64,000 bases of DNA from Thiocapsa sp. (GTDB taxonomy: Bacteria; Pseudomonadota; Gammaproteobacteria; Chromatiales; Chromatiaceae): assembly GCF_018399035.1 (NCBI RefSeq), contig NZ_CP073760.1, positions 558,001 to 622,000 of the forward strand, read 5' to 3'. The notes under the pieces are model-generated. The model made no database searches. It was given only the letters and a program-made list of their open reading frames with translations, and was not told the origin of the DNA. The number at the start of each line of letters is the position of its first letter. The first letter of the stretch is position 1. This document shows, piece by piece, positions 8,139-17,989 of this stretch. A program made the translations under genes and the position numbers.

Positions 8139-11100
8139 ATGCCGAACATTCCGCGACGTCTGCTGCTGCTTCTTCTGATCCTGTCGGCGCCCTTGCGGGC
8201 GCAGATCGATACCGTTCCGTACGGCGTCGGGGCGCTCGGCTCCGAAACAGGTTCCGCACCGAACGTCCCCCCGGCCTTGCAGCCTTGGATTCCTTGGGTT
8301 CTGGAAGGCGGTCCCGAGGGGCAGGATCAACGCGCCTGTCCGATCGATCCCGCCGACGGCGCACGCCTCTGCGCCTGGCCCGGGCGCCTGGATCTGACGC
8401 TGAGCGGGGAGGGCGGGACATTCGCTCAGGTCTGGCAGGTCTTTGCCGAGTCTGCAGTGCCGCTGCCGGGCGACGCGGAGGCCTGGCCGCTCGGGGTCGC
8501 GGCGGACGGGGCCGCGCTGCCGGTGGTCCGGCGCGACGGACGGCCGACGGTGACGCTCGCGGCCGGGGTCCACCGGGTGAGCGGGCGCTTCGCCTGGGAC
8601 CGTTCGCCGGACGCGCTCCTGATTCCCCCGATGGTCGGGATGGTCGCCTTGGTACGCGATGGCCGTGCGGTGCCGACGCCGCGACTGGACCGGACCAACC
8701 GTCTCTGGCTCGGTGAACCGGCCGGGTCCGAGACCGAGCGCTCGGGCGATCGTCTGAGCCTGGAGGTCTATCGACGCATCCAAGACAGTCTGCCGCTCGA
8801 GGTCCTGACCCGACTTCGACTGGAGGTGTCCGGCGGCGCGCGCGAGGTGCGGCTGGGCCCAGTGCTTCTGCCCGGCGGGATCCCCTTGCGGATCGACAGC
8901 CCCTTGCCGGCGCGACTCGAAGAGGACGGGACGCTGCGGGTGCAGGTCCGCCCCGGGCGCTGGGATCTGGATGTCGTGGCGCATCACCAGGGCGACGTCT
9001 CCGAGCTGTCGCGCGGCGAAACGGGCGCACCCTGGCCGGAGCGCGAGATCTGGGCCTTTGCCGCTGAGCCGGCGTTGCGGCGGGTCGAGCCTTCCGGACT
9101 CGATGCCGTGGATCCGCGCCAGACCGGGATCCCCGAAGAGTGGTCGCGTCTGCCGGTCTATCGGGCCGAGCCCGGCGCCGTCCTGGGTCTGACCGAGCAG
9201 GCACGGGGCGATCCGGATCCCGGGCCGGACCGTCTACGCCTGGATCGCGAGCTTTGGCTCGACTTCGACGGCAAGGGCTACAGCGTGCAGGATCGCATCC
9301 GCGGTCAGCTGTCGCGCGGGTGGCGCCTGGACGCCGGCCCGGCACTCGCGCTGGGCGCCGTGACCCTCGACGGCCGACCGGTGCTCATCACGCGTCTTGA
9401 GGACGAGACCTCGCCCGGAGTGGAGGTCAGACGTGGCAATCTGGACGTGGTCGCCGATGCTCGGCTCGAGTCCGCACCCGGACGCGTTCCGGCCTCCGGC
9501 TGGGCGACGGAGTTCGAGAACGTGGACGCGCGGCTGTATCTTCCGCCGGGTTGGGATCTCTTGACCGTTCGAGGCGTCGACAACCTGCCGAGCACCTGGG
9601 TCGGTCGCTGGAGCCTCTTGGATCTCTTTCTGGTGCTGATCACGACGCTCGGGATCGGCCGGATTTGGGGCTGGGGTTGGGCGTTGCTTGCCCTGCTCAC
9701 GCTCGGCCTGACCTGGCAGGCGCCCGGTGCGCCGCGGCTGATCTGGCTACACCTGCTCGCCGCCGCGGCACTGCTGCGACTGATTCCGGACGCGCCAGTC
9801 CGCACCGGTCTGCGGCGTCTGCGGACCCTGACGACACTCTATTTCCGACTGGCCTTGCTGGGGCTCGTGGTGATCGGACTGCCGTTCTTGGTGACGGAGG
9901 TTCGCGACGGACTGTTTCCGCATCTGGAGCGCCCTTGGATCGCGTTGGGCGACGCTGGATCGGGCACGCAGACGACCGCGGCTCCCACGCCTGCGTTCGA
10001 GCTGCGCAGCACGATGGACATGGCGGCGACGTCGAAACGCGAGCGGCTTTCCGATGCCTTGTCCGAGCCCGCCGCGCCGATTCCGGAACCCATCGATCTC
10101 ATGGATCCCGAGGCGCGTCTCCAGACCGGACCCGGCATCCCGGACTGGCGCTGGAACAGCGTGGATCTGCGTTGGAGCGGACCCGTCGGCGAGGATGAAT
10201 CGGCACGCCTCTGGCTGCTGACACCGACCGTGAATCTGGTGCTCTCGCTCCTCGGCGCCGTTCTCTTGGTGCTGCTCGGTCTGCGGCTCGCCGGGCTCGT
10301 CGGCGGTCGCGGGACCCACGGAGTAGGTCTGGCCCTGCTGATGGCCTTGGGGTTGGGGACCGTGCTCGGTACCGAGCCTGCCTCTGCCGAGGATCTGCCG
10401 AGCCCCGAGTTGCTTGAGGAGCTTCGCACCCGTCTGGTCGCCCCGCCGGACTGTCTGCCGCACTGTGTCGATCTGCCCCTCATGGTCCTCGCGGCGGATC
10501 CGGATCGGCTGGTGCTGGATCTGACCTTGGATGCCGCAGTGGCGGTTGCGGCACCCGTGCCGGGCGGGGCAGGGGGCTGGCTGCCGACCGAGATCCGCGT
10601 GGACGGCGAGCCCTCGGACGGACTGCGCCAAGACGCGGCCGGTCGGCTCCTGCTCATGCTCCCCGCCGGCCGACACGAGGTCAGGCTCGTCGGTCCGCTG
10701 GCGAGCCGCGATCAGGTCGAGATCCCGCTGCCGATGCCGCCGCGTCTGATCCGGGCCACCGTCGAGGGCTGGAACCTCGAAGGGCTGGATGCCGCCGGGC
10801 GCGCCGGTGCCCAGATTCGCCTGGTCCGCCTCTCCGAGACCGGCGCTCCGCAGGAGGCATCCCTCGCCCAGGGGGCGCTGCCCCCGCTGCTGCGCGTCGA
10901 GCGGACCCTGCGGATGGGGATCGACTGGCGCGTGGACACCCGTGTGCAGCGTCTTTCGCCGAGTGATTTTCCGGTCTTGATCCCGGTGCCGTTGTTGCCG
11001 GGCGAGTCGGTGCAGACGCCCGGGGTCCAGGTCGAGGGTGCCGCGGTTCTCGCGGATCTGCCTGCCGGGCGTTCGGAGGTGGCCTGGTCGTCGCGTCTGG

Positions 11101-12284
11101 AACCGACCCGCGAGTTGAGCCTCGTCGCTCCGATGGATCCGCGCCTGAGCGAGGATTGGCGTCTCGACGTGGGGCCGCTCTGGCATCTGGATGACGGGGG
11201 TATCGCTCCGATCCATCGTCTCGGGCCAGCCGATCGCTGGCTGCCCAACTGGCGACCCCTGCCGGGCGAGGCATTGGTCCTGACCTTCACCCGACCACCG
11301 GGCGTCCCGGGGCCGACATTGACCATCGACCGCGTCGACACGCGCGTCGAGCCGGGCCAGCGCGGGACCCTCTCGACCCTAACCCTGGCGATCCGCAGCA
11401 GCCAAGGCGGCAGCCACGTCATCCGGCTGCCGGACGCCGCCGAGCCGATCGCCTTCAGCCTCGACGGCCGCAGCCTTCCGCTGCCGGACACGGCGCCGGA
11501 GGTCGAGCTGCCGCTGACGCCCGGCTCCACTCGGGTCGAGCTGACCTGGCGCGAGGCGCAACCGCTGACGCTCGGCTATCGGCCAAGCCTGCCGGATCTG
11601 CGCAGCCCGGCGGTCAATCTGAATCTCGCGCTGAGCCTGCCCGAGGATCGCTGGGTGCTCTGGACGTGGGGTCCGCGGATCGGGCCGGCCGTGCTCTTCT
11701 GGGGGATCCTGCTGGTGCTGATCGGGCTGGCCGCGGGTCTGGGTCGCAGCCGCCTGACCCCCTTGCGCGTGCACGATTGGCTCCTGCTCGGCATCGGACT
11801 CATCCTGGCCGAGGTTTGGGTGGTGCTGCTGGTCATCGGCTGGCTCTTCGCGCTCGGCCTGCGGCATCGCCTGGACCCTCTGGCCCGTCCGGCCTGGCGC
11901 TTCAACCTCATTCAGACGGGGCTCGTGATCCTGACGCTCTTCGCCCTTGCGGGCCTCCTCGGCGCCGTTCAACAGGGTCTGCTCGGCACACCCGAGATGC
12001 AGATCATGGGGAACGGCTCGACCGCGACCACGCTCAACTGGTACCAGGATCGCGGCGGACCCGCGTTGCCCGAGGTGTGGGTGCTTTCGGTCCCCATGTG
12101 GATCTACCGCGCGCTCATGCTCGCCTGGGCACTCTGGCTTGCGATGCGCCTGCTCGACTGGCTGCGCTGGGGCTGGGAGGGACTTTCCAAGCCGCTGATC
12201 TGGCGCGAGCTACCCGCTGCCGAGCCGAAGCGGTCAAAGGCGAAACGCACGCCCGATACGGAGGAGATGCGGCTGGATCTTTGA
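8139..12284 (+). CDS. Large multi-domain membrane protein of unknown function (1381 aa)
   Basis: Not recognised. It begins with a Sec-type signal (MPNIPRRLLLLLLILSAPLRAQ), followed by about 470 residues rich in beta-type sequence and Pro/Gly/Arg turns, probably periplasmic. A first cluster of hydrophobic helices lies around residues 490-590, another around 695-750 (LVLSLLGAVLLVLLGLRLAG and GVGLALLMALGLGTVLG), then a second long beta-rich periplasmic-like segment (about 755-1170), and finally 4-5 helices (about 1180-1340) with a short Lys/Arg-rich cytoplasmic tail. The layout (beta region, helices, beta region, helices) suggests internal duplication or a fused pair of envelope proteins. It stands alone, convergent with the gene to its right (10-bp gap). 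The start is the ATG at 8139; no strong RBS is visible. Confidence 0.8.
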   Translation: MPNIPRRLLLLLLILSAPLRAQIDTVPYGVGALGSETGSAPNVPPALQPWIPWVLEGGPEGQDQRACPIDPADGARLCAWPGRLDLTLSGEGGTFAQVWQVFAESAVPLPGDAEAWPLGVAADGAALPVVRRDGRPTVTLAAGVHRVSGRFAWDRSPDALLIPPMVGMVALVRDGRAVPTPRLDRTNRLWLGEPAGSETERSGDRLSLEVYRRIQDSLPLEVLTRLRLEVSGGAREVRLGPVLLPGGIPLRIDSPLPARLEEDGTLRVQVRPGRWDLDVVAHHQGDVSELSRGETGAPWPEREIWAFAAEPALRRVEPSGLDAVDPRQTGIPEEWSRLPVYRAEPGAVLGLTEQARGDPDPGPDRLRLDRELWLDFDGKGYSVQDRIRGQLSRGWRLDAGPALALGAVTLDGRPVLITRLEDETSPGVEVRRGNLDVVADARLESAPGRVPASGWATEFENVDARLYLPPGWDLLTVRGVDNLPSTWVGRWSLLDLFLVLITTLGIGRIWGWGWALLALLTLGLTWQAPGAPRLIWLHLLAAAALLRLIPDAPVRTGLRRLRTLTTLYFRLALLGLVVIGLPFLVTEVRDGLFPHLERPWIALGDAGSGTQTTAAPTPAFELRSTMDMAATSKRERLSDALSEPAAPIPEPIDLMDPEARLQTGPGIPDWRWNSVDLRWSGPVGEDESARLWLLTPTVNLVLSLLGAVLLVLLGLRLAGLVGGRGTHGVGLALLMALGLGTVLGTEPASAEDLPSPELLEELRTRLVAPPDCLPHCVDLPLMVLAADPDRLVLDLTLDAAVAVAAPVPGGAGGWLPTEIRVDGEPSDGLRQDAAGRLLLMLPAGRHEVRLVGPLASRDQVEIPLPMPPRLIRATVEGWNLEGLDAAGRAGAQIRLVRLSETGAPQEASLAQGALPPLLRVERTLRMGIDWRVDTRVQRLSPSDFPVLIPVPLLPGESVQTPGVQVEGAAVLADLPAGRSEVAWSSRLEPTRELSLVAPMDPRLSEDWRLDVGPLWHLDDGGIAPIHRLGPADRWLPNWRPLPGEALVLTFTRPPGVPGPTLTIDRVDTRVEPGQRGTLSTLTLAIRSSQGGSHVIRLPDAAEPIAFSLDGRSLPLPDTAPEVELPLTPGSTRVELTWREAQPLTLGYRPSLPDLRSPAVNLNLALSLPEDRWVLWTWGPRIGPAVLFWGILLVLIGLAAGLGRSRLTPLRVHDWLLLGIGLILAEVWVVLLVIGWLFALGLRHRLDPLARPAWRFNLIQTGLVILTLFALAGLLGAVQQGLLGTPEMQIMGNGSTATTLNWYQDRGGPALPEVWVLSVPMWIYRALMLAWALWLAMRLLDWLRWGWEGLSKPLIWRELPAAEPKRSKAKRTPDTEEMRLDL

Positions 12285-12294
12285 CCCGGGGTTG

Positions 12295-13741
12295 TCAGCA
12301 GCGCGCGGTGACATCGACCACCCGCCAAACGAGGCGCTCGTGGCCGATGCCGACCACGGCGAAGGCGTGCAGGTCCGTCAAGGCATAGCGTTCGCGCAAG
12401 GCAGCGCCGTAGCGCCGCGCTTGCTTCTCGGCCTCGTCGAGCTTGGCGGCGACCGCGGGCAGGGCGGCGAGCGCCTCGCGGGGGTGAGCGCGCACCTGCT
12501 CGCCGCTGAGCCCCAACTCTTTGAGGCCGAGATACTTGAGCTCCAGCAGCAGGTCCAACGCCCGGACGCGTCGCATGTCGGGACGCACGATCAAGGCGAG
12601 ATCCACATATCCGCGATCGGTCTCCAGCTCCGAAACCATCATGTACAGCCGGTCGTTGAACAGGAGCGTGAGCAAGGCGGTCTTCAGCAGCAGCTCGTTG
12701 CTCCAGCGGTAGTCGCGGTTGGAGAGGATCTTGAAATAGCGCTGCTCGATGCGGCAGGCGCGCGATATAGACGAGCTTCGCGCGGTCCATCGCCAGATTC
12801 TCGTCGAGCATCCGGCGCGGATACCGTCCGCGTTTGCCGAGATGCTCCAGGAAATAGAGGCTCAGTGTCGGGTTGTAGATCCGGGCATCGGCGTCTTCGC
12901 TGAAGCGATAGCCGTTGTAGAAGGTGCGCATGGTGTCCAGCGCCTCGGCGTGCGACCAGTCGGCGCCGTCGCTTGCCAGGCGGGTCAGCACGGCGGCGAT
13001 CTCCGGCTCGGTGAAGCCGCAGAGGTCGTTGAGCTCGGGCTCCAGATAGATGTTTTTCGCGACGTTGTAGCCGCTGGTCATGTCGCTCAGGACGACCGGC
13101 GAGACGCCGGTGATGAACACCCGATCGAGCCCCTGGCCCCCGGCGCCGGCCTTGACTGCTTTGAAGACGGTCTTCAACAGACCTTCGCCGTAGAGCAGGG
13201 CTTCGTATTGCTCGCGCTTCGCCATCAAGACCTCGTTGGCGAAGTTGTCGTATTCGTCGATCAGCAGATAGAGCTTGTGCGGGGTCTGCGAGACCACTGT
13301 CAAGGCCGACTCGAAGGTTGAGATGGCGTTATCGGCGTGCAAGACGATGGGCTTCGTCAGGTGGTCTGCATAGTCTTGCTGGAATCGTAGGATACGGTCG
13401 TTAATGTGTTGGTGCAGTGCCGCCTCGATGTCCCGAACCTCGCCCTGCGCCTTGACCAGCGAGAAATCCCACCGCATGACGAAATAGCGGCTGTGCGACG
13501 GCGTGGGGTCGCGACCGATGGCGAGCGATCCGAACAAGGCGTCGAACTGCTCGGCCCGGCCGAGATCGTAGTAGCATTCCAACATCGACAGCAGCAGGCT
13601 CTTGCCGAAGCGTCGCGGGCGGATGAAGAGCAGTTGATCGCCCGAGGCTTCCAGCAGCGGGATGCGATCGGTGCGGTCCTGGTAGAAATAGCCTTCGCGG
13701 ATCAGCTTGCCGAAGTCGCTTAATCCATAAGGAAATCTCAT
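12295..13741 (-). pseudogene. AAA-ATPase/PD-(D/E)XK nuclease family protein (DUF1703-type), internally deleted
   Basis: The 5' part, from ATG 13741, reads MRFPYGLSDFGKLIREGYFY, then a P-loop-like region (RPRRFGKSLLLSML), YLLIDEYDNF and MLDENLAMDRAKLVYIA, all typical of the large family of AAA-like ATPases with a C-terminal nuclease fold. Near 12760 the frame breaks. The other minus frame continues as IEQRYFKILSNRDYRW and ends in the nuclease part (YVDLALIVRPDMR, DLLLELKYLGLK). From memory of the family, about 90 residues normally lie between the two segments, so this is an out-of-frame internal deletion rather than a simple indel. Full-length members are ~520 residues. Function in the family is unsettled. 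Confidence 0.75.
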
Positions 13742-13872
13742 GGCGCACCTGCTCCGGGTGGGTGGATCGTGCGTCGAACATAGCACGCTTCGATGCGGTG
13801 TTGGAGTCGGTCGGGGCACCCGTCCGCAAGGGTGACTCGGGTGATCGGCGTGTCGTTTCAATCGCAATAAGG

Positions 13873-14105
13873 ATGATCGTGAGTCGTTTGGTCGTGTTCA
13901 GCTTCTTCCGCTATTCCGGGCTGCGTGTCCCCGATGCCTTCCTGCGGATGGGCTTTCAGCGCTTTCTGATCGATCGCCGTATGCCGACCGGCCGGATCCG
14001 CCTGATGGGCAGCGGCGACGGGTTTTCCGTGGTGCCGGATCTCGGTGCTTACTGTCTGATGCGGGTCTTCGCGGATCCCGGCGACGAGGCGCGTCTGAGC
14101 GGGGT
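13873..14105 (+). pseudogene. CrtA-like (spheroidene monooxygenase family) N-terminal remnant, cut by a repeat
   Basis: From ATG 13873, preceded by an AAGG Shine-Dalgarno-like sequence, the protein reads MIVSRLVVFSFFRYSGL, AFLRMGFQRFLID, RLMGSGDGFSVVPDLG and YCLMRVFADPGDEA. This resembles the N-terminal third of CrtA-type carotenoid oxygenases/DUF3291-like dimeric alpha-beta proteins. At 14106 the sequence changes abruptly into the GGATGGGT repeat and the frame drifts to a stop at 14190. So about 78 residues of an originally ~230-residue protein remain. CrtA acts in carotenoid synthesis of phototrophs, consistent with a purple bacterium. The family call is moderate. Confidence 0.5.
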
Positions 14106-14136
14106 GGATGGGTTTCGCTGCGCTCTACCCATCCTA
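14106..14136 (+). repeat. Dispersed GGATGGGT palindromic repeat, single copy
   Basis: GGATGGGTTTCGCTGCGCTC followed by TACCCATCCTA is the same element as the right arm at 8073-8104, with TGC in place of CGA in the loop. It interrupts the CrtA-like reading frame. Confidence 0.8.
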
Positions 14137-14187
14137 CGAGTTTCGGTCTTTTTGAAGCGTTTCTCAGGAAAAATGCGTTTCGAACCC

Positions 14188-14397
14188 TAAACCGCGTCCA
14201 TCACTAAACCGCGTCCAGAGCGACCTGCGTCATTTTCATTTTGCATTTGGCTTTGGAGATGTCCTCGATCTCGGTGAGACGCGGTTTGAAATTTATTATT
14301 TTTTAATACTTTAAACCGCGTCGGCTCCGTCAGTTGTCGGAGCCGACGCGGCCAAGCCAATCCAACACACTACGCATATCGCACCGGGCGCGGTTTA
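14188..14397. repeat. Cluster of AAACCGCGTC repeats with hairpins downstream of fabA
   Basis: TAAACCGCGTCCA occurs in direct repeat at 14188-14200 and 14205-14217. GACGCGGTTT (14278-14287) is the inverse of AAACCGCGTC (14313-14322). A perfect 14-bp stem CCGCGTCGGCTCCG (14316-14329) / CGGAGCCGACGCGG (14338-14351) has an 8-base loop. A last inverted copy, CGCGGTTTA, contains the fabA stop codon. The 14-bp stem may end fabA transcription, but no T-run follows. The two hairpins overlap and are mutually exclusive. Confidence 0.6.
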
Positions 14398-14910
14398 GAA
14401 GCCATCGGTCGAGGTAAAGAGCCCCACCCGCAGATCCTTGGCCGTATAAATGGTGCGCCCGTCCACCTGCACCACGCCGTCGCCGATGCCGAGCACCAGC
14501 TTGCGCGAGATGACCCGCTTCATGTCGATGTGATAGGTGACCTTGCTCGCGGTCGGGAGCACCTGCCCGGTGAACTTGACCTCGCCGACCCCGAGTGCAC
14601 GCCCGTGCCCGGGATTGCCGACCCAGGCCAGATAGAAGCCGACGAGCTGCCAGAGAGCATCCAGACCCAGACAGCCGGGCATGACCGGGTCGCCGGGAAA
14701 ATGGCACTGAAAAAACCAGAGCTCGGGCTTGATATCCAGCTCGGCCAGGATCTCGCCCTTGCCGTTGGCGCCGCCGAAATCGGCGATGCGCAGCACACGA
14801 TCCATCATCAGCATGTTCGGCACGGGCAGTTGGGCATTGCCCGGACCGAACATCTCGCCGTGTCCGCAAGCGAGGAGTGCGTCGCGGTCGAAGGAGGCTT
14901 CTTTAGTCAT
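14395..14910 (-). CDS. fabA: 3-hydroxydecanoyl-ACP dehydratase/isomerase FabA
   Basis: A 171-residue protein, exactly the E. coli FabA length class. The catalytic His is at residue 70 ([14 protein letters not shown]) and the Asp at residue 84 (LGLDALWQL). FabA dehydrates 3-hydroxydecanoyl-ACP and isomerises trans-2- to cis-3-decenoyl-ACP, starting unsaturated fatty acid synthesis in the cytosol. The partner fabB, often adjacent, is not in the window. Upstream on the same strand, after 222 bp with a heptanucleotide repeat, is proS. Confidence 0.97.
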   Translation of the reverse strand: MTKEASFDRDALLACGHGEMFGPGNAQLPVPNMLMMDRVLRIADFGGANGKGEILAELDIKPELWFFQCHFPGDPVMPGCLGLDALWQLVGFYLAWVGNPGHGRALGVGEVKFTGQVLPTASKVTYHIDMKRVISRKLVLGIGDGVVQVDGRTIYTAKDLRVGLFTSTDGF

Positions 14911-15062
14911 TGAGGTGAGATCCTGTTTGTCCTGCGGTTCCAGTGGTTAGGGGGCCTCCAGCGTCCAGCCCCCTGCCTCCGGCTTCGTTCGAGGCGGCGG
15001 GCGGCATGGATTGCGCGCGAGGCGGTCGGTGTTGCGTTGCCCGTGCGCGATTGCCGAGGATC

Positions 15063-15129
15063 GCTGGTGGCTGGTGGCTGGTGGCTGGTGGCTGGTGGCT
15101 GGTGGCTGGTGGCTGGCGGCTGGCGGCTG
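15063..15129. repeat. Heptanucleotide tandem repeat (CTGGTGG)n between proS and fabA
   Basis: CTGGTGG is repeated about seven times from 15063, then drifts to CTGGCGG twice, ending just before the proS stop codon at 15133. The array could expand or contract by slippage. It lies in the 3' untranslated region of proS and has no evident coding role. Confidence 0.85.
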
Positions 15130-15132
15130 AGG

Positions 15133-16854
15133 TCAGCCCGACCGAAGCCTCGCCGACACCCAGCCGACGATCTCCTCGATCGGGATGAGCTGGGTCTCGC
15201 TGTCGTTGCGGCCCTTGTACTCGACCTGGCCGTCGTCGAGCGACTTGTCGCCGACGACGATGCGATGCGGGATGCCGATCAGCTCCATGTCGGCAAACAT
15301 GACGCCGGGGCGGGCGTCGCGATCGTCGAGCAGGACGTCGATGCCGGCCTGCTTGAGATCCTCGTAGAGCTGATCCGTGGCCTCGCGAACCCGATAGGAC
15401 TTGCCGAGCTTCATCGGCAGGAGTGCGACCTGGAAGGGCGCGATCGGCGCCGGCCAAGAGATGCCGCGCTCGTCGTGATGCTGCTCGATCGCCGCGGCGA
15501 CCACACGCGACACCCCGATGCCGTAACAGCCCATGGTGAGGGTCGTCGCACGGCCGTCTTCGCCGAGCACGTTGGCCTTCATGGCTTGGCTGTACTTGCG
15601 CCCGAGCTGGAAGATGTGTCCGACCTCGATCCCGCGCGCGATGCGAAGATGGCCCGAGCCGTCCGGGCTCGGGTCGCCGTCGATCACGTTGCGCAGATCG
15701 GCGACCTCGGGAAGCGGCAGATCCCGCCCCCAGTTCAGGCCGAACCAATGCTTGCCGTCCTGATTGGCGCCTGCGCTGAAATCGCCGGTGACCGCGACGG
15801 TGCGATCCACGATACAGGGGATCGGCAGATCCTTCGGTCCAAGCGATCCGGGACCGGCGCCGATCGCGTCGCGGATCTCGGCCTCGGTTGCCATGCGCAG
15901 CGGCGCGGCGACCCCGGGCAGCTTCTCGGCCTTGAGGGCGTTGAGCTCGTGATCGCCGCGCACCAGCAGTGCGACCAGAGCGGACGTGCTCTCGGCGGAG
16001 GCCGCAACCACCAGGGTCTTGACCGTGCGCTCGATCGGCTGAGCGAACTGCTCGACCAGATCCGCGATGGTGCGTGCCTTCGGGGTGTCGACCAGGCGCG
16101 CGGTCTCCTGCGGCGCCGGGGCGGCGTCGGTCAGGGCGAGTGCCTCGGCCAGCTCGACGTTGGCCGCGTAGTCGCTGCTGTCGGAGAAGGCGATGGCGTC
16201 CTCGCCGGAGTCCGCCAGGACATGGAACTCGTGCGAGGCGTTGCCGCCGATGCTGCCGGTGTCGGCCTGCACCGGGCGGAAATCGAGCCCGCATCGGCTG
16301 AAGATGCGGCTGTAGGCCGCGTGCATCTGCCGGTAGGTGTCTTCGAGCGAGGCATCGTCGAGATGGAAGGAGTAAGCATCCTTCATCAGGAACTCGCGGG
16401 CGCGCATGACACCGAAGCGCGGCCGGATCTCGTCGCGGAACTTGGTCTGGATCTGATAGAAGTTGATCGGCAGTTGCTTGTAGCTCTTCAGCTCGTTGCG
16501 GGCGAGATCCGTGATGATCTCCTCGTGCGTCGGGCCGAAGCAGAAGTCGCGCTGGTGGCGGTCGCGCAGACGCAGCAGCTCCGGGCCGTATTGGTCCCAA
16601 CGGCCGGATTCCTGCCACAGCTCGGCGGGCTGCACCGCAGGCATGGAAACCTCCAAGGCACCGGCGCGGTCCATTTCGTCGCGGACAATGCCCTCGACCT
16701 TGCGCAGGACGCGCAGCCCCATCGGCAGCCAAGTGTAGAGCCCGGCCGCGAGCTTACGGATCATGCCGGCACGCAGCATCAGGCGGTGACTGGCGATCTC
16801 CGCGTCGGACGGGGTCTCTTTGAGGGTCTGGATCGGAAACTGGGAGGTGCGCAT
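15133..16854 (-). CDS. proS: Prolyl-tRNA synthetase (bacterial type)
   Basis: A 573-residue class II aminoacyl-tRNA synthetase that charges tRNA-Pro. Start [13 protein letters not shown] (ATG 16854) matches the family; length equals E. coli ProS (572). Motif 2 is visible as [21 protein letters not shown] (split here by eye), with FCFGPTHEE in the catalytic core. A bacterial-type editing (INS) insertion of about 180 residues occupies the middle ([10 protein letters not shown] to [11 protein letters not shown]). Motif 3 is [10 protein letters not shown], and the anticodon-binding domain follows ([11 protein letters not shown]). Confidence 0.97.
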   Translation of the reverse strand: MRTSQFPIQTLKETPSDAEIASHRLMLRAGMIRKLAAGLYTWLPMGLRVLRKVEGIVRDEMDRAGALEVSMPAVQPAELWQESGRWDQYGPELLRLRDRHQRDFCFGPTHEEIITDLARNELKSYKQLPINFYQIQTKFRDEIRPRFGVMRAREFLMKDAYSFHLDDASLEDTYRQMHAAYSRIFSRCGLDFRPVQADTGSIGGNASHEFHVLADSGEDAIAFSDSSDYAANVELAEALALTDAAPAPQETARLVDTPKARTIADLVEQFAQPIERTVKTLVVAASAESTSALVALLVRGDHELNALKAEKLPGVAAPLRMATEAEIRDAIGAGPGSLGPKDLPIPCIVDRTVAVTGDFSAGANQDGKHWFGLNWGRDLPLPEVADLRNVIDGDPSPDGSGHLRIARGIEVGHIFQLGRKYSQAMKANVLGEDGRATTLTMGCYGIGVSRVVAAAIEQHHDERGISWPAPIAPFQVALLPMKLGKSYRVREATDQLYEDLKQAGIDVLLDDRDARPGVMFADMELIGIPHRIVVGDKSLDDGQVEYKGRNDSETQLIPIEEIVGWVSARLRSG

Positions 16855-17039
16855 CGGCAGGACTATCGGCGAAGTAAAGGCGTGAAGTGTATTGTTCAAC
16901 CAGTGTCGAAACAACCGCGGGATGGTCGGAGCCATTTGCGCTGCAGCGTTTTCCCGGACCTGCCGAGCATCGTCGACGGTCGAGCCAGTCGGCACGGCGG
17001 GTTTTTCACGCCATCGCGGACGCTCGGCAGCGCGGCAGG

Positions 17040-17422
17040 GTCCGCAAATAAGATTCACTCGCAAGCTGTTGTCGATGCGGTCGTTGATCCGTTCCAGGGC
17101 GCTGCGCCGGTTGCAGCCGCGCAGCCAACTCGGGCTGCCGTGTGGTGTGGGCACGAAGATGCGCCGATCGTGGTCGTCGAGGCTGATCCGCACGATGCGC
17201 CCGTCGTCGCCGGGTGAGACGCCGCCCGGGTGAGGTGCATCGCCACTGGGATCTCGTAGCGGGTGTCGGCGATCAGGTGCAGACCGCGTAGCCGAACCAG
17301 CTCTTGACCTTGCTCCAAGCCTTGCCGGTGCGCGTGTCGATCCCGCCGGTCTCGTGCTCGAGGCGTGCCTTGATGCCGGGACCGAACGACTGGCTGAATC
17401 ATCGCGCCAAAGGGGGTTTCGG
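17040..17422 (-). pseudogene. DDE transposase remnant, frameshifted C-terminal part
   Basis: Two minus-strand frames together give a recognisable C-terminal transposase region. One reads [18 protein letters not shown]. The other continues [40 protein letters not shown] and DRIDNS. This pattern (RYEIP..., then [14 protein letters not shown]) is typical of DDE transposases of the IS4/IS5-IS1182 type. There is no intact frame and no inverted repeat was found. It abuts the stop codon of the fused amidoligase/amidotransferase gene at 17423, so an IS-mediated deletion may have made that fusion. Confidence 0.65.
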
Positions 17423-17941
17423 TCACGCCAAGGCGCGCGCATGTCCGACGAGCGCGCGGAACAGGGCGCGCTGACGCGACATATAGATCAGAAACTCCGG
17501 ATGCCATTGCACGCCGACCAGAAACTCCGACTGCGGGTCTTCGATCGCCTGGACGATACCGTCGAGATCCCGACCGCTGACGCGCAAACCCTCGCCGACT
17601 CGGTCGATGGCCTGATTGTGTAGGCTGTTGATGCGTCGGCGACGGGCAGGGGCACCTTCGGCCGCCTGAGCGATCTCTCCCTCCAAGGTGTCCTCGGCGT
17701 AGGTCTCGCGGCCGAGCCGTTTGAGCAGGTCGTAGTCCAGCTCGACGACCCAGTCGCCCGCCGGATCGCCTGCGAGCACGCGCTCGTAACGTCCGCGCGA
17801 TTCGATCTCGAGGCCGAAGAAGCCGGCCACGCAGGCGGCCAGCGCATCGAGCCCGAGCCCGCTCATCTCCAACTCGACGCCGACTCGCCGCATCTTGCCC
17901 TCGGCGTTATGAAGCCAGGGCGGCTGCTTCAACTGGCTCAT
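17423..17941 (-). CDS. Fusion of amidoligase N-terminus with class I glutamine amidotransferase (C26) C-terminus
   Basis: A 172-residue protein from ATG 17941 (an ATG 10 codons upstream at 17971 is possible). Residues ~1-94 match the start of an amidoligase (ATP-grasp-related ligase): [16 protein letters not shown] and [14 protein letters not shown]. From about residue 100 the sequence is the C-terminus of a peptidase C26 / gamma-glutamyl-gamma-aminobutyrate hydrolase: [27 protein letters not shown] and [11 protein letters not shown] with the catalytic His. The catalytic Cys domain and most of the amidoligase are missing. In many genomes the two full genes are neighbours, so this looks like an in-frame deletion between adjacent genes. 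It is unlikely to have either activity. Confidence 0.75.
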   Translation of the reverse strand: MSQLKQPPWLHNAEGKMRRVGVELEMSGLGLDALAACVAGFFGLEIESRGRYERVLAGDPAGDWVVELDYDLLKRLGRETYAEDTLEGEIAQAAEGAPARRRRINSLHNQAIDRVGEGLRVSGRDLDGIVQAIEDPQSEFLVGVQWHPEFLIYMSRQRALFRALVGHARALA

Positions 17942-17989
17942 CGCTTCACCTGTATCTGTGCCGGAGCGCATTGCCGATCTGTCCTGCGG

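Noticed and set aside
14316..14351. Canonical rho-independent terminator of fabA
   Set aside because: The 14-bp stem is perfect, but there is no T-run downstream on the minus strand; kept only as a repeat/hairpin.
15063..15129. CRISPR array
   Set aside because: The unit is seven bases without spacers; simple sequence repeat. No CRISPR-like spaced repeats or cas genes were seen anywhere in the window.
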